Positions 17,992-27,714 of a DNA stretch of 64,000 nt are shown here, piece after piece. The first letter of the stretch is position 1. Each line of letters starts with the position of its first letter. Made by a program: the position numbers and the translations under genes. This DNA comes from Vibrio sp. Isolate32 (GTDB lineage: Bacteria > Pseudomonadota > Gammaproteobacteria > Enterobacterales > Vibrionaceae). The DNA lies in NCBI RefSeq assembly GCF_022397955.1, contig NZ_JAKEUQ010000006.1, positions 120,192 to 184,191 on the forward strand. Reading direction: 5' to 3'. A model generated the notes under the pieces. That model did no database searches, had not been told where the DNA came from, and worked only from the letters and a program-made list of their open reading frames with translations.

Positions 17992-18759
17992 ATGTACAAA
18001 CTTACCAATGCCTCGTTCGAAATCGACGGTAAGAAGATCCTCTCCCCTACCCAATTAACCTTTGAGCCTAAAAAGGTCACCACATTACTTGGTCATAATG
18101 GATGCGGTAAATCGACTCTCATGAAACTACTGAGTCGACAAAATGCCCCAACCCAGGGAGAAGTATTCTTGAACGAACAACCACTGTCTTCCTACAGTAA
18201 CCTAGAGTTTGCACATCAAGTCGCTTACCTACCGCAGCACCCACCTATTACTGATGGTGTTACCGTTCGTGAGTTAGTTTGCTTTGGTCGCTACCCTTGG
18301 AAAGGCGCATTTGGAAGATACAGCAAAGAAGACTACCAAATTGTCGATGAAGCTATTGAGAAAGTAGGCTTGAACGCTTTCTCAGATAGATTCGTTGCAA
18401 CCCTATCGGGTGGTGAGCGACAAAGAGCTTGGGTCGCCATGCTGCTTGCTCAACAAAGCCAATGTATTTTATTAGACGAACCAACATCGGCATTAGATGT
18501 TGCCCATCAACATGAGTTACTGGCTTTAATTCGAGAACTTAACCAATCGCTTGGTTTGACCGTGATTATGGTACTTCATGACGTCAATATGGCGGCAAAA
18601 TTCAGTGACCATCTTATTGCTCTTCACTCCGGTGAAGTGATCGCTTCTGGCTCTCCGAAAGAGTTGATGACACCGGAAACGCTGATGAAAATCTATGGCA
18701 TGGAGCTGGCGCTATTCGACCACCCTGAAACAGGGCAACCAATCAGTTATATCCCTTAA
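17992..18759 (+). CDS. vatC: Ferric-siderophore ABC transporter, ATPase (FhuC/VatC-like)
   Basis: A 255-residue ABC ATPase. Walker A is GHNGCGKSTL (about 34-43), the signature is LSGGERQRAW, Walker B is CILLDEPT, and the H-loop is VLHDVNMA. It powers import of hydroxamate-type ferric siderophores through the fused permease encoded two genes on. It is first in a three-gene operon behind a Fur box. Names follow the Vibrio vulnificus vatCDB aerobactin system (C, D and B corresponding to FhuC, D and B). The assignment rests on gene order plus the linked iutA. Confidence 0.85.
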   Translation: MYKLTNASFEIDGKKILSPTQLTFEPKKVTTLLGHNGCGKSTLMKLLSRQNAPTQGEVFLNEQPLSSYSNLEFAHQVAYLPQHPPITDGVTVRELVCFGRYPWKGAFGRYSKEDYQIVDEAIEKVGLNAFSDRFVATLSGGERQRAWVAMLLAQQSQCILLDEPTSALDVAHQHELLALIRELNQSLGLTVIMVLHDVNMAAKFSDHLIALHSGEVIASGSPKELMTPETLMKIYGMELALFDHPETGQPISYIP

Positions 18760-18776
18760 ATGATGAGGAATCTGTT

Positions 18777-19688
18777 ATGAAAAAGTTCATGGCGTTACTG
18801 TCTGTCTTATTCGTATTTAATGCTTATGCGCTAGAGAGCCCTCATGCATTAGAAATCACACACGAAATGGGAACCGCTTCTTTCGAAACAACCCCTAAAA
18901 AAGTTGTGGCGTTAGATTGGGTTCTGTCAGAAACGGTGCTCAGCCTTGGCGTTGAGCTAGAAGGCATTGCCGATGCCAAAGGCTATCAACAGTGGGTTGT
19001 GAAGCCAGAGTCGAACCAAGGTGTCACCGATGTTGGTTCTCGACGCGAGCCTAACTTAGAACTATTAACTAAGTTGAAGCCTGATGTAATCCTAATTAGC
19101 GAACACATGGCTGCGGCTTATCACCAACTCAATAAAATTGCTCCGGTGTTAGTTTATAGCGTTTACAGCCAAAAGAAGCAGCCGATTGAATCTGCAACGG
19201 CGATTACGTTGTCGCTTGGTAAATTGTTCGACCAAGAACAAAGAGCTCAACAAATTATTGCAGACACAAAGCAGCGACTTCACGACAACGGTGAGAAAAT
19301 ACAAGCAGCAGGCAATTCAGATAAGCCATTGATCTTTGCACGTTTCATCAACGATAAAACTTTACGAATTCACAGCCAAGGTTCACTAGCTCAAGCGACC
19401 ATTCAAGCGATGGGGCTAAAAAACGATTGGCAGGAACCGACCAACCTTTGGGGCTTTAGCACCACAGGTGTCGTTAGGCTCGCGGAACATCAACAAACAA
19501 ACGTGATGCTTTTTGGTCCTTTGACTGAAAACGAAAAAAATCAACTCACTCAATCTGCACTTTGGCAGGCAATGGAATTCACCAGAACAGATTCAGTGTA
19601 TGAGCTTCCGAGCATCTGGACCTTTGGAGGTCTTATCGCTGCGCAAAGATTTAGTGACCACATAACAGAACTACTGACCCAAAAATGA
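18777..19688 (+). CDS. vatD: Ferric-siderophore periplasmic binding protein (FhuD/VatD-like)
   Basis: A 303-residue class III binding protein with a signal peptide (residues 1-18, ending NAYA). The first lobe begins KKVVALDWVLSETVLSLGVE, the backbone helix spans the middle, and the second lobe ends with SIWTFGGLIAAQRFSDHI. It receives the ferric siderophore after passage through the outer-membrane receptor. GAGGAA precedes the ATG. The stop codon overlaps the permease start in an ATGA arrangement. Confidence 0.85.
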   Translation: MKKFMALLSVLFVFNAYALESPHALEITHEMGTASFETTPKKVVALDWVLSETVLSLGVELEGIADAKGYQQWVVKPESNQGVTDVGSRREPNLELLTKLKPDVILISEHMAAAYHQLNKIAPVLVYSVYSQKKQPIESATAITLSLGKLFDQEQRAQQIIADTKQRLHDNGEKIQAAGNSDKPLIFARFINDKTLRIHSQGSLAQATIQAMGLKNDWQEPTNLWGFSTTGVVRLAEHQQTNVMLFGPLTENEKNQLTQSALWQAMEFTRTDSVYELPSIWTFGGLIAAQRFSDHITELLTQK

Positions 19689-21685
19689 TAGCAACCACCA
19701 AGATTGAAGGTTCAGCAGTGGCAAGAACTCACGTTAAAACAGTCGCTCTATCGGTTACGGCTGTTCTCCTTATCTGCTCGCTACTGCAGGTAACTGCCCC
19801 CTACTCGAAAGGCATTGAGTTGATTTGGGATACGCTCTTTCATTTTGATTCAGCGAACTACCAACACCTGATCACCCATCTCACTTATTTACCCAGACTT
19901 GCTGTTGCACTCCTGTGTGGTTTTGCACTAGCGGTCGCCGGCTGTGTGATGCAGTTTGTGTTACGTAACCCTATTGCTTCACCCACGACACTGGGTGTCG
20001 CTGCGGGCGCAGAGCTAGGTATGGTATTGGGTTTGCTTTTAATCCCGGCAAGTGTCGCTGTTCCTCTTTTTATCCCTGCTTTCATTGGTGGCTGCCTTGC
20101 TACGGGTTTAGTCTTTGCACTCAGCTCTGCACGTGGGTTTTCGCCACTGCATATGGTTCTGGCGGGTATGGTCGTGAGCCTATTTTTAGGATCACTCAAC
20201 ACCATGCTACTGATGCTGCATGAGCAACAGCTTACCAGTGTATTCGTATGGGGCGCTGGTGTGCTTAACCAAAATGATTGGTCTAGCGTTCAAGTTTTAT
20301 TACCCCTGATTGCCATTCCAACTCTACTACTGCTCGCCCTGCAAAGACCATTATCTGCATTACAGTTTGGTGATAATGTCGCCACTTCGCTAGGCGTGAA
20401 CATTAAGCAAATCAAACTGTTGTGTCTATCACTCGCAATCTTTATCACCGCTGCGGTAGTCAGTGAGGTGGGCTTAATCGGCTTTGTAGGTATTGTTGCC
20501 CCAGCGATTGCAAGGCTGCTAGGCGTTAGATCATTAGCTAAACAAATTTTAACCAGTGGCTTGATCGGTAGTTTAATCCTATTGATTGTCGATTTAGTGA
20601 TTCAGCCATTCTCAGGTTTTGGTGGAGAGCTACTACCAACGGGCGCAATGACAGCATTACTTGGCGCTCCATTTTTATTGTGGCTATTGCAACGTACTAA
20701 ACTTCAATCGGCTCTCAAGAGCCGTAACGAGCATATAGAACAGTACAAGCGAGTTAGCACAGCCAAAACCTTGATTGCTATGTCTTTGGTATTGGCGGTT
20801 ACATGTTTGATTGCGCTCACTGTCGGCAAAAACCAATTCGGCTGGAGTATTGAGATTCATGAATCCTTATTCGAATTACGCACGCCACGAGTACTGGTTG
20901 CACTGTTAGCCGGTATTGGCCTTGCTTTTGCAGGTACCATTATTCAGCGCATTTCAATTAATCCGATGGCGAGCCCGGAAGTATTGGGCATAAGTTCAGG
21001 TGCTGCCCTAGCGCTGGTTCTTGGCACACTCTGGGGCAACTCGATTGGACGCGAAGAACAAATGCTGCTTGGTACACTTGGAGCAACGTCTGTTACGGCT
21101 GTAGTTTGGTTGATGGGCAGAAAGCACAACTTCGCGCCAACGCAAACTCTATTAACCGGTATCGCGTTAAGTGCAGGGCTGGATGCTTTGCTGCGTATTA
21201 CGATGAGTTCAGGTAACGAAAATGCCACGGCACTGCTGACTTGGTTATCGGGTTCAACGTATCTGGTTGCCACACAAGATGTCGTTTTACTTGCTGTTGG
21301 TGTGACAATTGTTGGTGCTATTTCCCTTTCACTGCATCGCTGGATTGAGCTTATAAACCTGGGGGAAGTAACCACCAGCAGTTTGGGGATGAACACAACC
21401 ACAGTTCGCTTAGCCTTGCTGTTATTGGTCGCAACACTGACTACGCTGTGCACCATCGTTATTGGTCCGCTGAGCTTCATCGGACTGTTAGCGCCTCACA
21501 TGGCCCGCTCGCTTCACCAATATAGAGCGCTCCCGCAAATGCTAACAGCGGCATTGTTGGGCGCGATCATCATGGTCGCAGCGGACTGGATTGGCCGTAC
21601 GTTGTGGTTCCCTTGGCAGTTCCCTGCTGGGCTGCTTGCTTCTCTACTTGGGGGTGGCTACTTCCTTTACCTAATGAGAAAGTAA
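19685..21685 (+). CDS. vatB: Ferric-siderophore permease, fused FecCD halves (FhuB/VatB-like)
   Basis: A 666-residue protein made of two homologous FecCD permease halves (about 1-340 and 350-666), each with around ten membrane helices. Each half carries the family hallmark: RNPIASPTTLGVAAGAELGM in the first and INPMASPEVLGISSGAALAL in the second. Coupling segments (GLIGFVGIVAPAIARLL and GPLSFIGLLAPHMARSL) occur in both. The fusion is the FhuB architecture (E. coli FhuB: 660 aa), so no second permease gene is needed. It overlaps vatD by 4 nt. Confidence 0.9.
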   Translation: MIATTKIEGSAVARTHVKTVALSVTAVLLICSLLQVTAPYSKGIELIWDTLFHFDSANYQHLITHLTYLPRLAVALLCGFALAVAGCVMQFVLRNPIASPTTLGVAAGAELGMVLGLLLIPASVAVPLFIPAFIGGCLATGLVFALSSARGFSPLHMVLAGMVVSLFLGSLNTMLLMLHEQQLTSVFVWGAGVLNQNDWSSVQVLLPLIAIPTLLLLALQRPLSALQFGDNVATSLGVNIKQIKLLCLSLAIFITAAVVSEVGLIGFVGIVAPAIARLLGVRSLAKQILTSGLIGSLILLIVDLVIQPFSGFGGELLPTGAMTALLGAPFLLWLLQRTKLQSALKSRNEHIEQYKRVSTAKTLIAMSLVLAVTCLIALTVGKNQFGWSIEIHESLFELRTPRVLVALLAGIGLAFAGTIIQRISINPMASPEVLGISSGAALALVLGTLWGNSIGREEQMLLGTLGATSVTAVVWLMGRKHNFAPTQTLLTGIALSAGLDALLRITMSSGNENATALLTWLSGSTYLVATQDVVLLAVGVTIVGAISLSLHRWIELINLGEVTTSSLGMNTTTVRLALLLLVATLTTLCTIVIGPLSFIGLLAPHMARSLHQYRALPQMLTAALLGAIIMVAADWIGRTLWFPWQFPAGLLASLLGGGYFLYLMRK

Positions 21686-21710
21686 CCTTTCAACAAGCCT
21701 ATTAATTTCT

Positions 21711-21740
21711 CCTCCACTTCGCTGAACTCCGAAGTGGAGG
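21711..21740 (+). terminator. Terminator after the vatCDB-like operon
   Basis: A perfect 11-bp stem (CCTCCACTTCG / CGAAGTGGAGG) with an 8-nt loop lies 25 bp after the permease stop. The following T-run is weak (CTTATTTC). Confidence 0.75.
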
Positions 21741-21906
21741 CTTATTTCAATTCTGTCTTTACCCCTTCAATCCTTGTTTATCCTCTCACCGACATCGCTA
21801 ATCCGGAATACTAGCAATTGTTTTTTGGTTGCAGAAACACAATAAATGGTATTCGAGCACTTTTATGTTTACCATGGTTCCAATAACAAACTGATTTGTA
21901 AGCCCT

Positions 21907-22863
21907 ATGGACATAACGACAATTACAAAGCTCCAACAAGACTTGCTGTTTAAAGTCATTGCTAGCTTAAAAGCCGAAGACGCTAAAGCCGGTAGTAGCC
22001 TCAATGAATCTTCTTTGGCACAACAATTCGAAGTTTCAAGAAGTCCAATACGCGCCGTTTTAAAACATTTGTCGAGTCAGGGCATTACTAAGGTTGTTCC
22101 CTATAAAGGTTCGGTGCTTCAAATGGATGCGGCTGATATTAAGCTAGACGTACCGACAGACGACGAACAGCCCCGCCAAGAACAACTGTACCTGAATATT
22201 TTAATGGACCTGTTCTTTGGGGAATTAAGCAGCTCCTTCTCGGAAAAAGATTTACAAGAACGGTATGAGGCCAACCGTGGCGAAATTCAAAATGTCACTC
22301 GCCTACTAGAAAGCGATGGTATTTTCCGTCGCAGCCCCGGCTATAAATGGCAACTTGATGGTGTTCTAAACACACTTGAAAGGCATACCGAGAGCTATCG
22401 ATGCCGCTTGATCTTTGAACCCGCAGGACTACTTGAGCCGACATGGAACTTAAAGCGTAGCGAACTCGAAGCATGCCGAGATCGCCATATATACGCCATC
22501 AACAATCCAAAATCGACTTCCGCTAGTCAACTTTTTGCGCTGAGTGTCGACTTCCATGAACTGATCGCAGCTAGCTCCGGAAACCGATTTTTGTTAGGGA
22601 TGATGCAACAACAAAATCGTCTACGTAAGGCTACGGATTTGGTCTCTATGCATATTCAATCTTCCGTGGTTAAGTCATGCCAGCGCCGCTTGGACATCAT
22701 GGATCTAGTTCTAGAAGGCGACAATCAAAGTGCCTCAACACAACTAGCCCAACTGCTCGAAAACGATATACGAGTAATGAATCGCACCTACAACAATGTC
22801 ATGAACGTATCGCGCGAGCAACGAGAACAATTACTCAGCAGTCTTTCAGGAAAAAACAACTAA
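21907..22863 (+). CDS. GntR-family (FadR/FCD-type) regulator, probable IutR
   Basis: A 318-residue protein with a GntR winged helix in the N-terminal 75 residues (LNESSLAQQFEVSRSPIRAV) and a second partly similar winged-helix-like segment (about 95-155). The C-terminal all-helical FCD-like domain includes LSVDFHELIAASSGNRFL. Its place between a vatCDB-like operon and iutA fits IutR, the GntR repressor of the aerobactin uptake genes described in Vibrio. I infer that it senses the siderophore or its ferric form. Fur boxes nearby suggest dual control. Confidence 0.75.
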   Translation: MDITTITKLQQDLLFKVIASLKAEDAKAGSSLNESSLAQQFEVSRSPIRAVLKHLSSQGITKVVPYKGSVLQMDAADIKLDVPTDDEQPRQEQLYLNILMDLFFGELSSSFSEKDLQERYEANRGEIQNVTRLLESDGIFRRSPGYKWQLDGVLNTLERHTESYRCRLIFEPAGLLEPTWNLKRSELEACRDRHIYAINNPKSTSASQLFALSVDFHELIAASSGNRFLLGMMQQQNRLRKATDLVSMHIQSSVVKSCQRRLDIMDLVLEGDNQSASTQLAQLLENDIRVMNRTYNNVMNVSREQREQLLSSLSGKNN

Positions 22864-22868
22864 CCTAG

Positions 22869-22892
22869 GAGCAGCATACTTTGATGCTGCTC
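22869..22892 (+). terminator. Rho-independent terminator after the GntR gene
   Basis: GAGCAGCAT and ATGCTGCTC form a perfect 9-bp stem with a 6-nt loop, followed by a T-rich TCTCTTCATTT. Confidence 0.75.
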
Positions 22893-23239
22893 TCTCTTCA
22901 TTTACTTTCCGTCGCCTCTCGCCCAACGCAAAAAATACTATTTAATCATAAGCTTAATATGAAACCAGACATAAGAGCTGGGCTTTAACGATCCTATAAA
23001 ACAGACACTATTATTGCATTTGAAAATAAATTGCATTCTCATATTGTTTTTTCACATCAGAAATACAATAATAATGATTCTTATTTAGACCAAGAGCAGA
23101 AACAGCAGTAATAACGACTCACTTATCCGATTCGTCATTACTCACCACTCTGTTGAGTCTGGATAAACACAATAAAAAATAGAGTCACCGCGCCAAAAGA
23201 AATGTGTGCAGCCTTTCATTGATAAATGCAGAGAAAAAA
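22893..23239 (+). promoter_or_regulatory. iutA promoter region, about 350 bp without a gene
   Basis: No coding frame is evident. The region is AT-rich and holds a Fur-type site (23070-23088). About 50 bp further upstream is a second Fur-like patch, around 23015-23048, with two TGCATT elements. This layout fits iron repression of iutA plus an extra regulator such as the neighbouring GntR protein. Confidence 0.55.
23070..23088 (+). promoter_or_regulatory. Fur box upstream of iutA
   Basis: AATAATGATTCTTATTTAG agrees with the 19-bp Fur consensus at about 13 positions, including a conserved AATAATGATT half. It lies about 150 bp before the iutA start, in a region of AT-rich promoter character. Confidence 0.65.
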
Positions 23240-25396
23240 ATGAAGACCGAAAAAGGAAGTTTCAAGCTTTCCACCGTCGCATTAGCAGTTGCGGCAGTAA
23301 CTACAGTATTCACAGCCCAAGCTCAAGATCTAACAACTGAAGAAAAAATGGTGGTGGTTTCTAGCCGCACGCCTAAAGCCATCAGTGATATCCCTGGTAC
23401 CGTTTGGTATATCGATGCTGAACAAATTGAACAAGAGTATCGAGGTGGTAAATCACTAGGTGAGATTCTATCGGCGACCATCCCATCTTTAGATGTTAGC
23501 AGTGGTGCCCGCACTAACTACGGTCAAAACTTACGTGGTCGTAAAATGCTAGTAATGATTGACGGCGTATCATTACAGTCGTCTCGTCCAATCAGTCGCC
23601 ACCTAGATTCCATCGACCCATTCAACATCGACCGTATTGAAGTATTATCAGGCGCAACCTCGATTTATGGTGCAGGCGCTTCGGGTGGTGTTATCAATAT
23701 CATCACCAAAAAAGCGCAAGGTGAAGAGCTAGAATTCGAATCCTTTGTTGGCGGTTCATCTGGCTTCAACTCGAATGAAGATTTCGATTACAAAATCGGT
23801 CAGTCTATCTCTGGTGGCAACGAGACGGTTCAAGCTCGCTCTTCTGTGGTTTACACAGAGACACAAGGCTTCTTCGATGCAAATGGTGACATTGTTACCC
23901 CTGATATTTCACAAGGTTCGCTGCAATTTAATAAGACGGTCGACTTCTTAACTACAGTGGGTGTCAACATCACTGAGACTCAGAAGCTTAACTTCCTTGC
24001 TCAATACTACGATAGCCAACAAGATTCACCTTACGGCCTATACATTGTCGGCAGTGACTTTGTTGATGTAAGAAAAGGATTTGATTCAGACCGCGAACAT
24101 GGCACAGAGCGCATCATGTTGAGTGCTTCCTATATTGATGAGCAGTTCCTTGGTCATCAGCTGATCGCAGAAGCGTCTTATCGAAAAGAAGATCAAACTT
24201 ATACACCTTATTACCAATCTTCTGGTCAGCAAATTACCGACGTTATCTCACTTAAAACAGCATTAGCGAAAAGCTTTAACAAGTTCAATCTTGTTTACGG
24301 TATTGATGCTTATCAAGACAAACTGGATAGTAACCAAGCTCTGTATGATCCAACGATTGCCAATGATTCTGGTAATTTGATCAACAAAACGTATGCTAAA
24401 ACAGGTCGCTACCCTGGTGTAAAAGTGAGCTCAATTGCTGGCTTTATCCAAACGGATTATGCGATAACCAATGATTGGACTGTCGAAGGTGGTTTCCGCT
24501 ACCAATATATGTCTAACGAGATTGATGATTTTGTCGGTTACAGCCAACAAAAGAAAATTGCCTCTGGCACTGGCACGTCTGCCGATGCGGTACCAGGCGG
24601 TGAAACAAGCTACACCGTTGGTCTATTTAACTTGGGTACGATTTACCACCTAAACAACGAGTCTCAAGTATGGGCAAACTTCTCTCAAGGCTTTGACCTT
24701 GCTGACCCTGCAAAATACTACGGACAAGGTGACTACACACTGGTTGGCGATCATTGGCAACTGAACGACAGCATCAATGTGAATGATTCAAAGATGTCTG
24801 GTATTAAAACCAACAGCTTCGAGCTAGGTTACCGCTTAGAAACCGGCGAGCTAAACCTACAAACGGCGGCGTACTACTCGCAATCCGACAAGTCTGTGAG
24901 TTACAACAAGAACACATTACTTATCGAAGAAATTGATGATAAGAAGCGTGTTTACGGCCTAGAAGCGATGGCCTCTTACTGGGTACACGATAACATTCAG
25001 CTTGGCGCATCTGGCCACTATGTGATTTCTGAAGTAAAAGGTGACGACGGTTGGGAAGACTTTACCGCGGGTGAAGCAAGTACATCGAAAGCGAACGCAT
25101 GGGCTGGTTGGTACGACACAGATCTATCTGTAAAACTACAAAGCCAAACTATGTTCGATTACGAAGATGCGGATCAAAACAAGCTAGATGGTTACACCGT
25201 GTTTGATTTAGTCGGTACCTATCAGCTTCCTGTTGGTAGCCTTGGCTTCGGTATTCAAAACTTATTGAACGAAGACTACACAACCATTTGGGGACAGCGT
25301 GCTCAAATTGTGTACTCAGCACACTACGCTCCAGCTGCATACGGCTACAAAGGCCGTGGACGTACTTACACTCTGAACTATCAGGTTAAGTTCTAA
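23240..25396 (+). CDS. iutA: Ferric aerobactin TonB-dependent receptor
   Basis: ATG at 23240 gives a 718-residue precursor with a signal peptide ending TAQAQ (an upstream in-frame TTG start at 23204 lacks a leader). Near the mature N-terminus, EEKMVVVSS is the TonB-box region. The plug contains RTNYGQNLRGRKMLVMIDGV and DSIDPFNIDRIEVLSGAT, both very close to E. coli IutA as I recall it. The barrel also matches closely (EIDDFVGYSQQKKIASG; C-terminal YKGRGRTYTLNYQVKF ending in the required aromatic). It imports ferric aerobactin across the outer membrane and feeds the vatCDB-like transporter. No iucABCD genes are here, so it may be used for foreign siderophore. Confidence 0.9.
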   Translation: MKTEKGSFKLSTVALAVAAVTTVFTAQAQDLTTEEKMVVVSSRTPKAISDIPGTVWYIDAEQIEQEYRGGKSLGEILSATIPSLDVSSGARTNYGQNLRGRKMLVMIDGVSLQSSRPISRHLDSIDPFNIDRIEVLSGATSIYGAGASGGVINIITKKAQGEELEFESFVGGSSGFNSNEDFDYKIGQSISGGNETVQARSSVVYTETQGFFDANGDIVTPDISQGSLQFNKTVDFLTTVGVNITETQKLNFLAQYYDSQQDSPYGLYIVGSDFVDVRKGFDSDREHGTERIMLSASYIDEQFLGHQLIAEASYRKEDQTYTPYYQSSGQQITDVISLKTALAKSFNKFNLVYGIDAYQDKLDSNQALYDPTIANDSGNLINKTYAKTGRYPGVKVSSIAGFIQTDYAITNDWTVEGGFRYQYMSNEIDDFVGYSQQKKIASGTGTSADAVPGGETSYTVGLFNLGTIYHLNNESQVWANFSQGFDLADPAKYYGQGDYTLVGDHWQLNDSINVNDSKMSGIKTNSFELGYRLETGELNLQTAAYYSQSDKSVSYNKNTLLIEEIDDKKRVYGLEAMASYWVHDNIQLGASGHYVISEVKGDDGWEDFTAGEASTSKANAWAGWYDTDLSVKLQSQTMFDYEDADQNKLDGYTVFDLVGTYQLPVGSLGFGIQNLLNEDYTTIWGQRAQIVYSAHYAPAAYGYKGRGRTYTLNYQVKF

Positions 25397-25411
25397 AGTT
25401 TGTTAATAATT

Positions 25412-25440
25412 AAAGGGTTGGCATTTAGTACCAACCCTTT
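25412..25440 (+). terminator. Rho-independent terminator of iutA
   Basis: AAAGGGTTGG and CCAACCCTTT form a perfect 10-bp stem with a 9-nt loop, followed by TTATTT, 15 bp after the iutA stop. Confidence 0.85.
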
Positions 25441-25470
25441 TATTTGGAGTCCAGAGCATCAACGTTTAGG

Positions 25471-25965
25471 CTATGCTTCCACTTTTTTACCATCTACCTT
25501 TCTACCACTCTCTTCCTGCTTATCATCCAAAACAAAGTAAATCTTCGACACAAGCACTTCAGCAATTAGAATCGTAAATACCACAGCAAAGAAAGCAACA
25601 ATACCGTTCCAAGGGCCAGTAAAGCTCACCTTGTCACCGAACAATAAGTTAATCGCTTCTAGCATGACAAACTTCGAACCCACCAAAATAATGTAAGTGG
25701 TAATTGCTCGGTAAACCTTAGGAGCCATACCCGGCTTGCTTTTAAAGTGCTCAGCAATCTTATGTTCTAGGCCAATAGAAAGTTTCAATAGTAGCTGAAG
25801 CAACAACGCCGCTATCAAAGAGATAGTGAAAGACTCGATATTCACAAAGTCCCAGTACTCATCAAAGAAGTTAAGAACCACTAGGTCCACTAGCACTGCT
25901 AACGTGTAACCAACAAATAAACGTTGTGGTGTATTGAATCCGTAAACTTTGTCTGAATTAGTCAT
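25471..25965 (-). CDS. Hypothetical inner-membrane protein, 164 aa
   Basis: I chose ATG at 25965 because AAAGAGAG precedes it; a longer frame to 26070 has no ribosome-binding site and adds an unlikely Lys/Asn-rich head. Four hydrophobic segments are visible (about residues 15-33, 42-60, 88-107 and 123-145). The N-terminus is polar and the C-terminus ends in a Lys/Glu-rich tail (DDKQEESGRKVDGKKVEA). I do not recognise a family. It stands alone between iutA (convergent) and an amidohydrolase (divergent). Confidence 0.7.
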   Translation of the reverse strand: MTNSDKVYGFNTPQRLFVGYTLAVLVDLVVLNFFDEYWDFVNIESFTISLIAALLLQLLLKLSIGLEHKIAEHFKSKPGMAPKVYRAITTYIILVGSKFVMLEAINLLFGDKVSFTGPWNGIVAFFAVVFTILIAEVLVSKIYFVLDDKQEESGRKVDGKKVEA

Positions 25966-26267
25966 GTTGTCTCTCTTTAATTTGATAAGTAGCCTCGATT
26001 TGAAATACATCTTAGCGTTCGAATCAGAACAAAACTTACCATTTGGTGACACCATCCCCTTTCCATTCAAAATTGTTAATCTTTATTGATTGATCATTTT
26101 CTGTACCAATAATTCTCTTCCCTCTATACGGCAATACTCAATAATATAGAAAAGTGCCAAAAGATAAGTCTCGTCACTGCTTGTCATCAAATGGCCATTT
26201 TTCATAGGCGTCACCTCATAAGATGGCTCCATCAGCGACAAACACTCATTTGAAAAAGGTGCAGACT

Positions 26268-27530
26268 ATGAAAAAGCTAATCACTAACGCGAACGTATTT
26301 AACGGTGTTGATAACAACCTAATCGAGAACGTATCTATTCTTATCGAAGACAACTTGATCACTCAAATTGGTGAGGTTGACGCTACGTTAGCCGATGAAA
26401 TCATTGATGCTCAAGGTGGCACGGTAATGCCTGGCTTGATTGACGCCCACGTTCATATCACGCTATCTGCACCTTTCAATGTGATTGATACTATGACACG
26501 TGAAGAAGTCGCAATTCGCTCTGCCAAGATTTCAGAAGAGATGCTGATGCGCGGTTTTACCACTATTCGTGATGTCGCAGGTAACACGCTTGGCCTTAAA
26601 AACAGTATCGACAACGGCTACGCGACTGGCCCACGTATTCTTCCTTCAATGGCGGCGATTTCACAGACCAGCGGTCACTCAGATTATCGCCAAAACCAAG
26701 CACAAGAGCGTTTGGCTAATGGGCACGAAGACTCGCCAATGATGAAGCTAGGCGCGATGCGAGTGGCCGATGGCCGTTCAGAAGTATTGAAAGCCGTACG
26801 TGAACAACTATTTATGGGCGCATCACAAATCAAGATCATGGCAGGTGGCGGTGCATCATCGACCTTCGACCCGCTAGACACATTGCAGTTTACTTCTGAC
26901 GAGATGGAAGCTGCAGTACAAGCCGCTTCAGACTATGGTACTTATGTTGCCGCGCACATCCACACTTCCGATGCGATGCGTCGAGCAGCTGAAGCGGGCG
27001 TCATGTCTTTCGAACACGCTACTATCATGGATGACGAGATCGCCGAGATCATCAAAGAGAAAGGTATTTGGGTGATCCCGTCTTACTTTACCTCTTCATT
27101 GATTGCAAAGCGTAAGATCCCACTGCCAAACGAAGAGACATATCGCAAAACAGAGCGTGTGGGTAAAGCCATGTTCAAGTCGGCAGAACTGATTAAGAAA
27201 TACGACATCCAAAACATCGCGTTTGGTACCGACTGTGTGGGCGAAACCAATGTGCATGCGACCCAGCTGAATGAGCTTGGTGCGATTGAGCAAGTATTCG
27301 ATACCATCACTGCACTTCGCATGGCGACGTCAAACTGTGGACGACTATTCGAAATGTCGACATACCAACACCCGTACCAAGAAGGCAAACTTGGTCAAGT
27401 GGTTGAAGGCGCTTATGCCGACCTACTGATCATCGATGGTAACCCACTAGAAGGTGTGGCATGTGTTGCCAATACAGAGACACAAAAACTGATCATGAAA
27501 GACGGTAAGGTGTACAAAAACACGCTTTAG
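26268..27530 (+). CDS. Metal-dependent amidohydrolase (prolidase/imidazolonepropionase-like)
   Basis: ATG at 26268 follows AAGGTG; an upstream in-frame start at 26223 lacks a site. The 420-residue cytoplasmic protein has GLIDAHVHI (HxH metal ligands, about residue 62), a Lys-containing strand QIKIMAGGG (the likely carboxylated Lys of binuclear enzymes), AAHIHTSDAM (third His), SFEHATIMDD (fourth His) and AFGTDCVGE (late Asp). This is the full ligand set of Zn-dependent Xaa-Pro dipeptidase-like (peptidase M38-type) amidohydrolases. The natural substrate is not known from sequence. A terminator follows. Confidence 0.85.
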   Translation: MKKLITNANVFNGVDNNLIENVSILIEDNLITQIGEVDATLADEIIDAQGGTVMPGLIDAHVHITLSAPFNVIDTMTREEVAIRSAKISEEMLMRGFTTIRDVAGNTLGLKNSIDNGYATGPRILPSMAAISQTSGHSDYRQNQAQERLANGHEDSPMMKLGAMRVADGRSEVLKAVREQLFMGASQIKIMAGGGASSTFDPLDTLQFTSDEMEAAVQAASDYGTYVAAHIHTSDAMRRAAEAGVMSFEHATIMDDEIAEIIKEKGIWVIPSYFTSSLIAKRKIPLPNEETYRKTERVGKAMFKSAELIKKYDIQNIAFGTDCVGETNVHATQLNELGAIEQVFDTITALRMATSNCGRLFEMSTYQHPYQEGKLGQVVEGAYADLLIIDGNPLEGVACVANTETQKLIMKDGKVYKNTL

Positions 27531-27572
27531 TATTCAATATTCACTCACTGAGTAACTAAAACTCAAAGTCAG

Positions 27573-27597
27573 GCAAGCGAACTTTTTAGTCGCTTGC
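27573..27597 (+). terminator. Rho-independent terminator of the amidohydrolase gene
   Basis: GCAAGCGA and TCGCTTGC form a perfect 8-bp stem with a 9-nt loop, followed by TTCCCTTTTTG. Confidence 0.8.
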
Positions 27598-27714
27598 TTC
27601 CCTTTTTGTTAAGCGTTGTTTTATTGCTGGAGCAGATCATTGCTACTACTAAACACAGGTTATTGATTTATTGATGAGTTGGGTTGTCGTAGTAGCCCAC
27701 AGTAACCAGTGAAG

